Below, one piece after another: positions 44,077 to 50,905 of a DNA stretch of 64,000 bases; the first letter of the stretch is position 1, and the number at the start of each line of letters is the position of its first letter. This DNA is from Pontibacter actiniarum (GTDB lineage: Bacteria; Bacteroidota; Bacteroidia; Cytophagales; Hymenobacteraceae), in assembly GCF_003585765.1 (NCBI RefSeq), contig NZ_CP021235.1, forward strand, positions 2,790,001-2,854,000, read 5' to 3'. The notes under the pieces are model-generated. The model worked only from the letters and a program-made list of their open reading frames with translations. It searched no databases and was not told the DNA's origin. Made by a program: the position numbers and the translations under genes.

Positions 44077-44781
44077 TTAAAACCCCTGCGCCGTCGGCCT
44101 TAGGGTAATCTGGTTGATGGATACCTCCGGAGGCTTGTCCAGCGCGTACAGCACGGCATCGGCCACCTGGCCGGCCGTTAAGGCGCCGTAGCCAATGCTC
44201 TCCACCGTCTGGGAGCCGGAAAGGGTGTTTCCGAAAAAAGCGGTGTCGGTTACGCCCGGGGCAACTACCGTTACGCGTACTGCGGGCAGTAGTTCCTGCC
44301 GCAGCGTTTCTGCGACAACCTGCAGTGCGCTCTTCGTCGCCGCGTACACGCCTCCGTAAGGGTAAGCCTGGCCCGCCGATACCGACGACACCAGCACGAC
44401 ATCGCCCGTGCCCGCGGCCTGCATGGCTGGCACAAAAGCGCGGATCATGCGCAGGGTTCCCATGAGGTTGGTGTTTATGATGTGCTGCCACTTCTCCGGG
44501 TCACCCTCGGTAAGCTTCTCGTGTACGCCCTGGCCCGCGCTGCAAACCAGGATGTCGGGTGTGCCCAGTTGCTGCTGCACATCGGCAAAAAGCGAATCCA
44601 CGGCGGCGCCGCTGGTTACATCGCATGTAAATGGGTGGGTGCTGGAGGGGAAATCAGTTGGGAAGTGCACATCTGCTGCCGCAGTAGCAACCTGGGCCGC
44701 AGACAGTTTCTCCACGATGGCCCTGCCTATGCCAGAACCTCCACCACTCACTACTGCCTTTTTGCCTTTCAGATACTGCAC
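44077..44781 (-). CDS. Short-chain dehydrogenase/reductase
   Basis: The 234-residue classical SDR has SGGGSGIGRAIVEKL, the catalytic Ser in LVSSVSAGQ and YAATK with Tyr and Lys. The start is GTG at 44781; no in-frame ATG precedes it, and an AAGGAGG sequence on the minus strand lies about 20 nt upstream, further than normal. It reduces or oxidises a small alcohol or ketone with NAD(P). It lies 83 nt upstream of the epimerase gene on the same strand and may lead the glycan operon or be independent. Confidence 0.88.
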   Translation of the reverse strand: MQYLKGKKAVVSGGGSGIGRAIVEKLSAAQVATAAADVHFPTDFPSSTHPFTCDVTSGAAVDSLFADVQQQLGTPDILVCSAGQGVHEKLTEGDPEKWQHIINTNLMGTLRMIRAFVPAMQAAGTGDVVLVSSVSAGQAYPYGGVYAATKSALQVVAETLRQELLPAVRVTVVAPGVTDTAFFGNTLSGSQTVESIGYGALTAGQVADAVLYALDKPPEVSINQITLRPTAQGF

Positions 44782-45140
44782 GTTCTTCTTTAAACCTTTT
44801 TCCTCCTTATATAGAATATAGCCAATTGTTAAACTGTTAGGTTGAACGTAGGAGAGGCAAATAGGGTTGTAGATGCTGAAAAAGGGCTATATAAAATCTG
44901 TCTAATTCATGCTTTTGCGTTCGCCTACGCCGATTTTGCACTTTCCTCCCCCCCAAAGAATGGCCCCTTTCGTTGCACTGCAGTGACAGGAGCAGCAGCA
45001 GAGTAACCGACAGGGGCTGTGGCGCAAGTGCGCGTAACCTAGGGGCCACAAGCGGCGGCGGGTGCTCCCGTCCCTACAGCCCCTGTAACCACAGCGGCCG
45101 TTAGGAGGTATGCCACAACATCGCCAACAGCAACCTCGAC
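44782..45140. other. GC-rich divergent intergenic region
   Basis: No gene is supported. It holds an 11-bp inverted pair, ACAGGGGCTGT (45010-45020) and ACAGCCCCTGT (45076-45086), and one copy of the 17-mer GGCTGTGGCGCAAGTGC (45015-45031). AGGAGG at 45103 stands 1 nt before an out-of-frame ATG (45110). Confidence 0.45.
45015..45031. repeat. GGCTGTGGCGCA(A/G)GTGC repeat, copy 1
   Basis: A 17-mer that recurs with one mismatch at 45773-45789, so the two copies flank the histidine phosphatase gene in the same orientation. Confidence 0.5.
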
Positions 45141-45725
45141 TTGGACACAGCCCCCACCACCGCCAAACGCATCTTCCTCATCCGCCACGCCCGCCCCAGG
45201 GTGTCGCGGAAAGGGCTTTTTGATGCGGCGGCTGCCCGCCAGTATATTTCGGACTACGATGCGGCCCAGGTGGAGGAGTTTGTGATGGCGCACGAGGGCA
45301 TTCCCTACCAAGCGGTCGAGAAGGTGTACTGCAGCACACTGGTGCGCTCCCAGCTAACGGCCAAGGCTATTTTCGGGGAGCAGGCAGAGCTTCGGGTGGA
45401 CCCTACCTTTCGGGAGTTTGAGCGCCGCATCTTCACCCTGCCCCTCCTGCGCCTGCCTATCAGGCTCTGGTTGCTGAGCGCGCGCCTGCTTTGGTTCCTG
45501 GGCCTGAACAGCCGCGGCATTGAGACGTTCAGGCAAGCCCGCACCCGCGCGCGCCGGGCTGCAGAGGTACTCGCCCAGGATGCCCAGGAGCACCACACCA
45601 CCGTACTCGTGGCACACGGCCTGCTCAACAACTTTATTCGCCGTGAGCTGAAGGCCCTGGGCTGGCAGGAAAGCAGCAAAGGCGGCCACGGTTTTCTTTC
45701 TGTGCAAGTCCTTAGCCAGGAGTAG
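45141..45725 (+). CDS. Histidine phosphatase superfamily protein
   Basis: The 194-residue protein begins with the phosphoglycerate-mutase motif IFLIRHARPRV, whose His is the phosphate acceptor, and has a second-half VLVAHGLLNN with the second His. The start is uncertain: TTG at 45141 is the first usable codon, and the frame is open back to 45105 without ATG. The ideal AGGAGG at 45103-45108 is far from it. A hydrophobic stretch (RLWLLSARLLWFLGLN, residues ~107-122) inserted in the cap region could touch the membrane. Substrate unknown; SixA- or PGM-like activities are possible. Confidence 0.8.
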   Translation: MDTAPTTAKRIFLIRHARPRVSRKGLFDAAAARQYISDYDAAQVEEFVMAHEGIPYQAVEKVYCSTLVRSQLTAKAIFGEQAELRVDPTFREFERRIFTLPLLRLPIRLWLLSARLLWFLGLNSRGIETFRQARTRARRAAEVLAQDAQEHHTTVLVAHGLLNNFIRRELKALGWQESSKGGHGFLSVQVLSQE

Positions 45726-45772
45726 CTCCGGCAGCAGCGTGCCCGGGGGTTGCAGACCCCCTCCCGCTTACA

Positions 45773-45789
45773 GGCTGTGGCGCAGGTGC
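45773..45789. repeat. GGCTGTGGCGCA(A/G)GTGC repeat, copy 2
   Basis: Second copy, one mismatch to 45015-45031. GGCTGTG is followed by CACAGAGCC within 20 nt, giving an imperfect hairpin. Confidence 0.5.
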
Positions 45790-45947
45790 AGGCACAGAGC
45801 CCCTGGCTGCCAACAACAGCACCTCCTGCCCCATCCCCGTAAAAGAACACGAGGCAAGCCAGGGGCAGCCAACGCAAAAAGAAGGCTGATCACATTAAAA
45901 CCGCCGCCTGGAAACCGGCTTCTGCAGGCGCTGCGGCTGGCAGTCTT

Positions 45948-45955
45948 TAGTTTTG
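45948..45955 (+). promoter_or_regulatory. blaI promoter -7 box TAGTTTTG
   Basis: An exact match to TAnnTTTG, 85 nt before the BlaI-like gene. Transcription would start near 45960, directly in front of the palindromic operators at 45966-46000, so bound repressor would block the promoter. Confidence 0.6.
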
Positions 45956-45965
45956 TCCAAAAATA

Positions 45966-46000
45966 AACTAAACATTTAGTTTTAAAACTAAGTAAATAGT
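45966..46000. promoter_or_regulatory. Overlapping palindromic operators for BlaI-family repressor
   Basis: Three overlapping dyads share ACTA/TAGT half-sites: AACTAAA-CA-TTTAGTT (45966-45981), the perfect 16-bp TTAGTTTTAAAACTAA (45976-45991) and ACTA-AGTAAA-TAGT (45987-46000). BlaI/MecI/CopY proteins bind dyads of this kind in front of their own gene. The assignment rests on position and symmetry. Confidence 0.7.
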
Positions 46001-46040
46001 TATACATTTAGAAACAGATTAACAGTCGTTTATACTTCAC

Positions 46041-46439
46041 ATGAAAGAACTAACCAAGGCCGAAGAGGAAATCATGCAGGTGCTGTGGAAGCTGAAACAG
46101 GCATTTGTGCGAGACATTCTGGAGGAGCTGCCGGAGCCAAAGCCGGCCTATAACACCGTCTCCACCATTGTGCGCATCCTTGAGAACAAGGGCTTCGTGG
46201 GCCATGAGGCCTTCGGAAAATCGCACCAGTACTACCCGCTGGTGGCGCAGGACAAGTACAAGAGCTTCTTCCTGAAGAGCTTTATGCGCGGCTATTTCGG
46301 CGGGTCGTTCGAGCGGCTTGTCTCTTTCTTTGCAAAGGACAACAACCTGGACGTACGGGAGCTGGACGAGCTGATGCGCCATGTAAAACAGGACCTGGAC
46401 CAGGACCAAAACAAAGACAGCAATGGAAGCACTACTTAA
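46041..46439 (+). CDS. BlaI/MecI/CopY-family transcriptional repressor
   Basis: The 132-residue protein has the Penicillinase_R winged helix: LTKAEEEIMQVLWKL, then PAYNTVSTIVRILENKGFV (recognition helix) and a dimerisation helix region FMRGYFGGSFERLVSFFAKD. It should dimerise on the palindromes upstream and repress itself and the BlaR1-type gene, which overlaps it by 17 nt. Such repressors are removed when the paired membrane protease is activated. It ends in an Asp/Gln/Lys-rich tail. The regulon is not visible beyond its own promoter. Confidence 0.92.
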   Translation: MKELTKAEEEIMQVLWKLKQAFVRDILEELPEPKPAYNTVSTIVRILENKGFVGHEAFGKSHQYYPLVAQDKYKSFFLKSFMRGYFGGSFERLVSFFAKDNNLDVRELDELMRHVKQDLDQDQNKDSNGSTT

Positions 46440-47733
46440 CTACACCGTTAAAGTCGGTATCGGGCTACTGGCGCTGTACCTGTTCTATTTCGCGCTGCTG
46501 CGCCGGCAGAACAATTTTGCCTTCAACCGGGCTTACCTGCTCTCAGCGCCCCTCATCGCGCTGCTGCTGCCCCTTGTCACATGGCCCGCCCTACTTGCCC
46601 CGGAGGCCGCCGTTACCCAGACACTGGAGGCAGTGCGGCTCGGGGAGGTTATGGTGACAGCCCGCCGCCCCGATAATGCAGCACCGGGAACAGCTTTCGC
46701 TGTTAGCACTGTGCTTGCAGGCTTGTACCTGGCCGGCGTACTGCTGATTGTTGCCAAGCTAGGGCGGCAGCTGTGGCAGATCCGGCAAATGAAGTCGGCC
46801 GCTACCCCCGTGCCGGCAGCGGTACCTGCACAAGTGTACCAACTGCACACCCACTACCCTGCTTTCGCCTTCGGCAGCAGTATTTTTCTGAGCAAACAGC
46901 AGGCGCAACTCAGCCAGCAAGAGCAGCAGCAGGTACTGGCGCACGAGATGGCGCACGTACAGTTTGGCCATACCTGGGACGTGCTCTTTTACGAGCTGCT
47001 CTCCGCCGTTCTGTGGTTCCACCCTGCGCTCTGGCTACTGAAGCAGGAGCTGCGCGACGTGCATGAGTACCAGGCCGATGCCGCTGTGGTGGAGGAGCAC
47101 CAAACACAGCAGTATACATCGCTGCTGTCGCGGGAGGCACTGCTTACGATGGGGCTCCCGGTGGGCAGCCACTTTACCAGGCCGCAGGTGCTTAAGCGCC
47201 TGCACATGCTGCAGCGCCAGGGGCAGAAACCAAGCTGGATACGCCCGCTGCTGGTGCTGCCGTTACTTGGCGGCCTTGCCTTTATGCTGGCACGGCAACA
47301 GGCTGCGGCACTGCCCGCCGCCATGCAAAGCCAACCTTTACGCACAGCCGTTAAACCAGCGGTTACAGAAGCTGCCGCAGATGAAGCCCAGCCCTCGGAG
47401 GAAACAGCCAAAGACCAGCCCTATACCTATGTGGAGCAGATGCCCTCGTTCGAAGGCGGGGATACAGCACTCCTGAAGTTCCTCGGTACCAACATCCGCT
47501 ACCCCGAAGACGCCAAGCAGGCCGGCGTAGAAGGGCTGGTGGTGCTGAGCTTCGTGGTGGAGCAGGACGGCTCGCTCTATGACTTTCAACTGGTTAAGGG
47601 GGTATCGCCAAGTATAGATGCCGAAGCTATGCGCGTCGTGAAACGAATGGACGGCAAGTGGAGCCCGGGCAGGCAGAACAACCAGCCAGTGCCGGTACGC
47701 TACACCATCCCGGTCCGCTTCGCCATCAGATAA
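46423..47733 (+). CDS. BlaR1-type M56 membrane metallopeptidase with TonB C-terminal domain
   Basis: The 436-residue protein has hydrophobic helices at residues ~8-25, 35-55, 90-110 and 285-300, the zinc motif HEMAH (His174) with a following glutamate-rich helix (RDVHEYQADA), and, instead of a beta-lactam sensor, a periplasmic TonB C-terminal domain (about residues 340-436, FEGGDTALLKFLGTNIRYP). It overlaps blaI by 17 nt. The expected role is to sense an envelope signal through the TonB-like domain and trigger BlaI cleavage by the cytosolic M56 site. The TonB domain shares an 83-bp near-identical stretch with the next gene. Confidence 0.9.
   Translation: MEALLNYTVKVGIGLLALYLFYFALLRRQNNFAFNRAYLLSAPLIALLLPLVTWPALLAPEAAVTQTLEAVRLGEVMVTARRPDNAAPGTAFAVSTVLAGLYLAGVLLIVAKLGRQLWQIRQMKSAATPVPAAVPAQVYQLHTHYPAFAFGSSIFLSKQQAQLSQQEQQQVLAHEMAHVQFGHTWDVLFYELLSAVLWFHPALWLLKQELRDVHEYQADAAVVEEHQTQQYTSLLSREALLTMGLPVGSHFTRPQVLKRLHMLQRQGQKPSWIRPLLVLPLLGGLAFMLARQQAAALPAAMQSQPLRTAVKPAVTEAAADEAQPSEETAKDQPYTYVEQMPSFEGGDTALLKFLGTNIRYPEDAKQAGVEGLVVLSFVVEQDGSLYDFQLVKGVSPSIDAEAMRVVKRMDGKWSPGRQNNQPVPVRYTIPVRFAIR
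47494..47576 (+). repeat. 83-bp near-identical TonB-domain segment, copy A
   Basis: It matches 48008-48090 with a single mismatch (GCCAAG versus GCCAAA) and lies at the same place in the TonB C-terminal domain. The flanking DNA has diverged, which points to recent gene conversion or partial duplication. Confidence 0.9.
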
Positions 47734-47830
47734 TACACCGTTCATCCTTGTTTTTTCCTTTTTTCAGCCTGCTTTGGGCTGATACAGGATAGCTATTGCC
47801 TTTTTCCAAGTATAAATAAATGACACGCAG

Positions 47831-48925
47831 ATGAAAAAAATTAACCTTCTTTCGCAATTCGCCGCCGCAGCCCTGTTTGGCTTCGCCACCCTGGCTACGG
47901 CCCCAGCCGCCCTGGCCCAGTCAACAGAGAACCCCTACACGTATGTGGAGCAGATGCCCTCGTTTACGGGAGGCGACAACGAGATGCTTCGTTTCCTGGG
48001 GGAGAATATCCGCTACCCCGAAGACGCCAAACAGGCCGGCGTAGAAGGGCTGGTGGTGCTGAGCTTCGTGGTGGAGCAGGACGGCTCGCTTACAGATGTG
48101 AAGCTCGTCAAAAGCCTGACACCAAGCACCGACGCGGAGGCCATCCGGGTCGTTAAGCTGATGAACGGCCAATGGCAGCCCGGCAAGCAGGGCGGCAAGC
48201 CTGTGCCTGTGCGGTACACGCTGCCTATCCGGTATGCGGTTAAAAAAGAAAATAGCTCAGCAGGCCGGCAGCCGCAGTTTAAGGGGGGCCAGGAAGCGTT
48301 GCTGCGCACCATCAGCCAAAACCTGAAGATGCCACAGGAGGCGAAAAAGGAGCACCTGAGCGCCCGGGTAGTGGTGAAGTTCACCGTGGAGAAAGACGGC
48401 AGCGTGTCGGACATACGCCTGGAGCACACCAAGCTAAAGAAAACCGTGGGCCCTGGCTCCGAGCTGGATTATATGGACGCCTCCACCTTTAACCTGCAGA
48501 ACAAAACCATCCTGGCGAAACTGGCCGAGGCCGCAGCCGAAGCCGTTAAAACCACCTCCGGCCAATGGCAGCCCGCCACCCGGAACGGAGCTCCTGTCGC
48601 CGCCGAGATGTACCTGCCGGTGCAGTTTTCAGGCTCGGCAGTAGAAGGTTTGGGAGAAACAAGGAACAGCTCGCACACGCGGCAGGAAAGCCCTACACAG
48701 GCAGCCAACGCAAAGGAGTTGAACCCGGAAAGCGTGGTTCCGCCCTTCAAGCTGGACCAAAGGCCTGCCTTCAAAGGCGGCGAAATGCCACCAAGAAGTT
48801 CTTTGCCAAAAACATCCGCTACCCCGACACATCGCTGGAAGGAGACGTTACCGCTTCCTTTGTTGTTCATGAAGACGGCAGCACCGGAAAACCGTCGGTT
48901 GGCACAAGCATGGGCCAGGTGCTGA
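47831..48925 (+). CDS. Exported TonB C-terminal domain protein, frameshifted
   Basis: The frame encodes a signal peptide (cleavage near ALAQS), a TonB C-terminal domain nearly identical in part to that of the upstream BlaR1, a second degenerate TonB-type domain (FKGGQEALLRTISQNLK), and the start of a third (PAFKGGE). At 48783-48785 an A-run appears one base short, and the frame continues as unrelated sequence to 48925, while the third domain continues in the other frame to 49107. Only ~318 residues are authentic. There is no transmembrane anchor and no energy-transducing Pro-rich linker, so it cannot be a classical TonB; a periplasmic binding or regulatory role is possible. Confidence 0.75.
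   Translation: MKKINLLSQFAAAALFGFATLATAPAALAQSTENPYTYVEQMPSFTGGDNEMLRFLGENIRYPEDAKQAGVEGLVVLSFVVEQDGSLTDVKLVKSLTPSTDAEAIRVVKLMNGQWQPGKQGGKPVPVRYTLPIRYAVKKENSSAGRQPQFKGGQEALLRTISQNLKMPQEAKKEHLSARVVVKFTVEKDGSVSDIRLEHTKLKKTVGPGSELDYMDASTFNLQNKTILAKLAEAAAEAVKTTSGQWQPATRNGAPVAAEMYLPVQFSGSAVEGLGETRNSSHTRQESPTQAANAKELNPESVVPPFKLDQRPAFKGGEMPPRSSLPKTSATPTHRWKETLPLPLLFMKTAAPENRRLAQAWARC
48008..48090 (+). repeat. 83-bp near-identical TonB-domain segment, copy B
   Basis: Partner of 47494-47576, with one mismatch in 83 bp. Confidence 0.9.
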
Positions 48926-49107
48926 AAGATGAGGTACTGCGGGTGGTGGAGCTAAGCAGCAACATGTGGCAACCCGGCTACAAGGACGGCAAACCGGTCA
49001 CCACGCTAAATTTCATGGTGTTCCGGTTTATAGCCAAAGGCAGCAACCAGGCGGCAGGCACTAAAGAGCGTTTGGCTGCCGATGTCATCATCACAAAGAA
49101 CAGGTAG
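48783..49107 (+). pseudogene. Out-of-frame 3' part of the TonB-domain gene
   Basis: In this frame the sequence reads ATKKFFAKNIRYPDTSLEGD, then VTASFVVHEDGS, VLRVVELSSNMWQPGYKDG and a final barrel-like strand, which is a normal third TonB C-terminal domain. Adding one A to the run at 48783-48785 would give GENATKKFFAKNIRYP in one continuous ~425-residue protein. It is either a real frameshift or a sequencing error in a homopolymer. Confidence 0.75.
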
Positions 49108-49167
49108 AACCGATCTCTGGCAGGAAGAAAAGTAGCAGCCGACGTGGTGGTAACAAAGCAGCGCTAA
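49108..49167 (+). pseudogene. Relic C-terminal tail of a lost TonB-domain paralogue
   Basis: Directly after the stop, in the same frame, the DNA reads AGRKVAADVVVTKQR and stop, matching the tail of the upstream gene (LAADVIITKNR and stop). It looks like the last trace of a tandem copy. Confidence 0.6.
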
Positions 49168-49174
49168 AGCTGTG

Positions 49175-49206
49175 TTTGGCAGAACATCTGCTTTATACTA
49201 TCTTTA
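49175..49206 (+). promoter_or_regulatory. Bacteroidota-type promoter TTTG-N20-TATCTTTA
   Basis: TTTG at 49175-49178 and TATCTTTA at 49199-49206 are separated by 20 nt, the usual -33/-7 spacing. Only the last base of the -7 box departs from TAnnTTTG. Transcription would begin near 49212, 19 nt before the ATG of the next TonB-domain gene. Confidence 0.5.
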
Positions 49207-49230
49207 GGCTGAAAATAATTTTTACCCGCT

Positions 49231-49929
49231 ATGAAACACAAACTCCTTTCTGCTGCCTTACTCCTGGCGGCCCTAGCAGCCACACCTGCCCTCGCCCAGG
49301 AAAGCCCCGGGCAAGACTCTGAGCAAATCTACACTTACCTGGAGCAAATGCCAGCCTACGAGGGCGGCACAGGCGCGATGATGCAGTTTATCAACGCACA
49401 GATCACCTACTCCAATGCACAGCCGGAGGGGATGGTGGTGCTTCGCTTTGTTATAGATCAGGAAGGCGGCATAGATGCGGTAGAGGTCGTAAAGGGCCTA
49501 ACCCCAGCGCTGGATGCCGCCTGTGTAAACGCCGTAAAAGCAATGGGCGGCCACTGGAAACCGGGAATGAAAGACGGCAAGCCGGTGCCGGTCCGGTTTA
49601 CGCTGCCGGTTAAGTTTGGCCAGCCCAGGCCAGACGGCAGTGCGCCCGAAACCATGCCTGAGTACAAAGGTGGTGTTGCGGCGTTTAAAGCGTTCATGAA
49701 ACAACATGCCAGATACCCCCGCAAAGGCACCAAGTATGGCACAGTGGTGGTTTCTTTCGTGATCAATGAAGATGGCTCACTAAGTGACTACCAGGTCAGG
49801 AGTGGCGTGGAGCCTGCCCTGGACCAGGAAGCGCTCAGGCTGGCGAAACTTACGGACGGCCAGTGGCTTCCTGCGGTAAAAGATGGGAAGCGCGTAAAGG
49901 TGCAGTACAACATGCCGGTTTTCTTCTAG
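49231..49929 (+). CDS. Exported protein with two TonB C-terminal domains
   Basis: The 232-residue protein has a signal peptide (cleavage near ALAQE) followed by two TonB C-terminal domains, each with the YxGG start (AYEGGTGAMMQFI and EYKGGVAAFKAFM), a VxxxFVIxxxG strand and a final KxVxVxxxxPVxF strand. It has no membrane anchor. It is a paralogue of the frameshifted gene upstream but has its own promoter and an intact frame. As a soluble periplasmic TonB-domain protein it might compete for TonB-dependent receptor plugs or bind the BlaR1 TonB-like domain; both are inference. Confidence 0.8.
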   Translation: MKHKLLSAALLLAALAATPALAQESPGQDSEQIYTYLEQMPAYEGGTGAMMQFINAQITYSNAQPEGMVVLRFVIDQEGGIDAVEVVKGLTPALDAACVNAVKAMGGHWKPGMKDGKPVPVRFTLPVKFGQPRPDGSAPETMPEYKGGVAAFKAFMKQHARYPRKGTKYGTVVVSFVINEDGSLSDYQVRSGVEPALDQEALRLAKLTDGQWLPAVKDGKRVKVQYNMPVFF

Positions 49930-49950
49930 CTTTATACTACCCTGATGCAA

Positions 49951-49986
49951 AAACGGCCCTGCTGCACAAGAGCAGCAGGGCCGTTT
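49951..49986. terminator. Bidirectional terminator between TonB-domain gene and surE
   Basis: AAACGGCCCTGCTG (49951-49964) and its exact complement (49973-49986) enclose an 8-nt loop, with A- and T-rich flanks, between two convergent genes. Confidence 0.9.
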
Positions 49987-50007
49987 ATACTTTACAACCA
50001 AGCGGCT

Positions 50008-50784
50008 TTAGAACTCCCAGTTTTCGTTGATCATGCCGATCGCGTGGTGGGCCGTCATGTCGAACTGGCAGGGCACCACCGAAATATAGTTGTTCACCAG
50101 CGCCCACTCATCGGTATCCTCGCCCTTGTCGAAGTTCACGAAGCTGCCCGTCATCCAGAAGTACTTGCGGTTGTGCGGGTCCAGGCGCTCATCAAACTCC
50201 TCCTGCCACTTGGCGTGCGCCTGGCGGCAAACCTTGATGCCTTTAATGGGCTCATCGCCTTTCTTCGGGAAGTTAACGTTCAGCGCCGTATTGTCCGGTA
50301 TCCCGTGTTCAACAGCCTGCCGGATGATCTTCTCTACAAATTCCTCGGTATGTGAGAAATCCGCTTCGTGGCCGTAGTCGCAGAGCGAGAAGCCAATGGC
50401 TGGCAGGCCCTCGATAGCCGCCTCGATGGCCGCCGACATCGTGCCCGAGTAAAGCACGCTGATGCTGGAGTTGGAGCCGTGGTTGATACCGCTCACCACC
50501 AGGTCCGGCGTACGCTCGCGGAGCACATGGTGCTTGGCCAGCTTCACGCAGTCGGCCGGCGTGCCGGAGCACTCGTAGGCCTCCACGCCCAGGTCCTCTA
50601 AGGCTATGGATTTGTCCAGGCGCAGCGTGTTGCCGATGGTAATGGCATGCCCCATGCCTGACTGTGGCCCGTCCGGTGCTACTACTACAACCTCTCCCAC
50701 CCGCATAGCCACGCGCACCAGCGTTCTGATGCCCGGTGCCGTGATGCCATCGTCGTTGGAGACCAAGATTAATGGTTTAGCCAT
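50008..50784 (-). CDS. surE: 5'/3'-nucleotidase SurE
   Basis: The 258-residue protein has all the SurE motifs: ILVSNDDGI with the metal-binding Asp pair at the N-terminus, VAPDGPQSGMGHAIT, CSGTPADCV and VVSGINHGSNS. SurE dephosphorylates nucleoside monophosphates and is linked to stationary-phase survival. It is cytosolic and encoded alone, with a terminator shared with the convergent TonB-domain gene. The upstream 120 nt are AT-rich but contain no exact TAnnTTTG box on the minus strand; a one-mismatch box lies at 50810-50817. Confidence 0.96.
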   Translation of the reverse strand: MAKPLILVSNDDGITAPGIRTLVRVAMRVGEVVVVAPDGPQSGMGHAITIGNTLRLDKSIALEDLGVEAYECSGTPADCVKLAKHHVLRERTPDLVVSGINHGSNSSISVLYSGTMSAAIEAAIEGLPAIGFSLCDYGHEADFSHTEEFVEKIIRQAVEHGIPDNTALNVNFPKKGDEPIKGIKVCRQAHAKWQEEFDERLDPHNRKYFWMTGSFVNFDKGEDTDEWALVNNYISVVPCQFDMTAHHAIGMINENWEF

Positions 50785-50905
50785 TTTGATATTTTTAGTT
50801 GGTGTATGACAAAATAAATTAAATCGATTTACGTGCTAATATACTACAACCTGCTCCTGCACATCAAGGTTTAAAGTTAAAATAACATCACGAGACAAGG
50901 CCATC

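Noticed and set aside
45110..45112. ATG with ideal AGGAGG one nucleotide upstream
   Set aside because: The frame differs from that of the histidine phosphatase and gives a His/Pro/Gln-rich chance peptide; spacing of 1 nt is also unsuitable.
48565..48782. 5' part of the 48565-49107 open frame
   Set aside because: This part is the shadow of the intact first frame; only the region after the frameshift site (from about 48783) is TonB-like.
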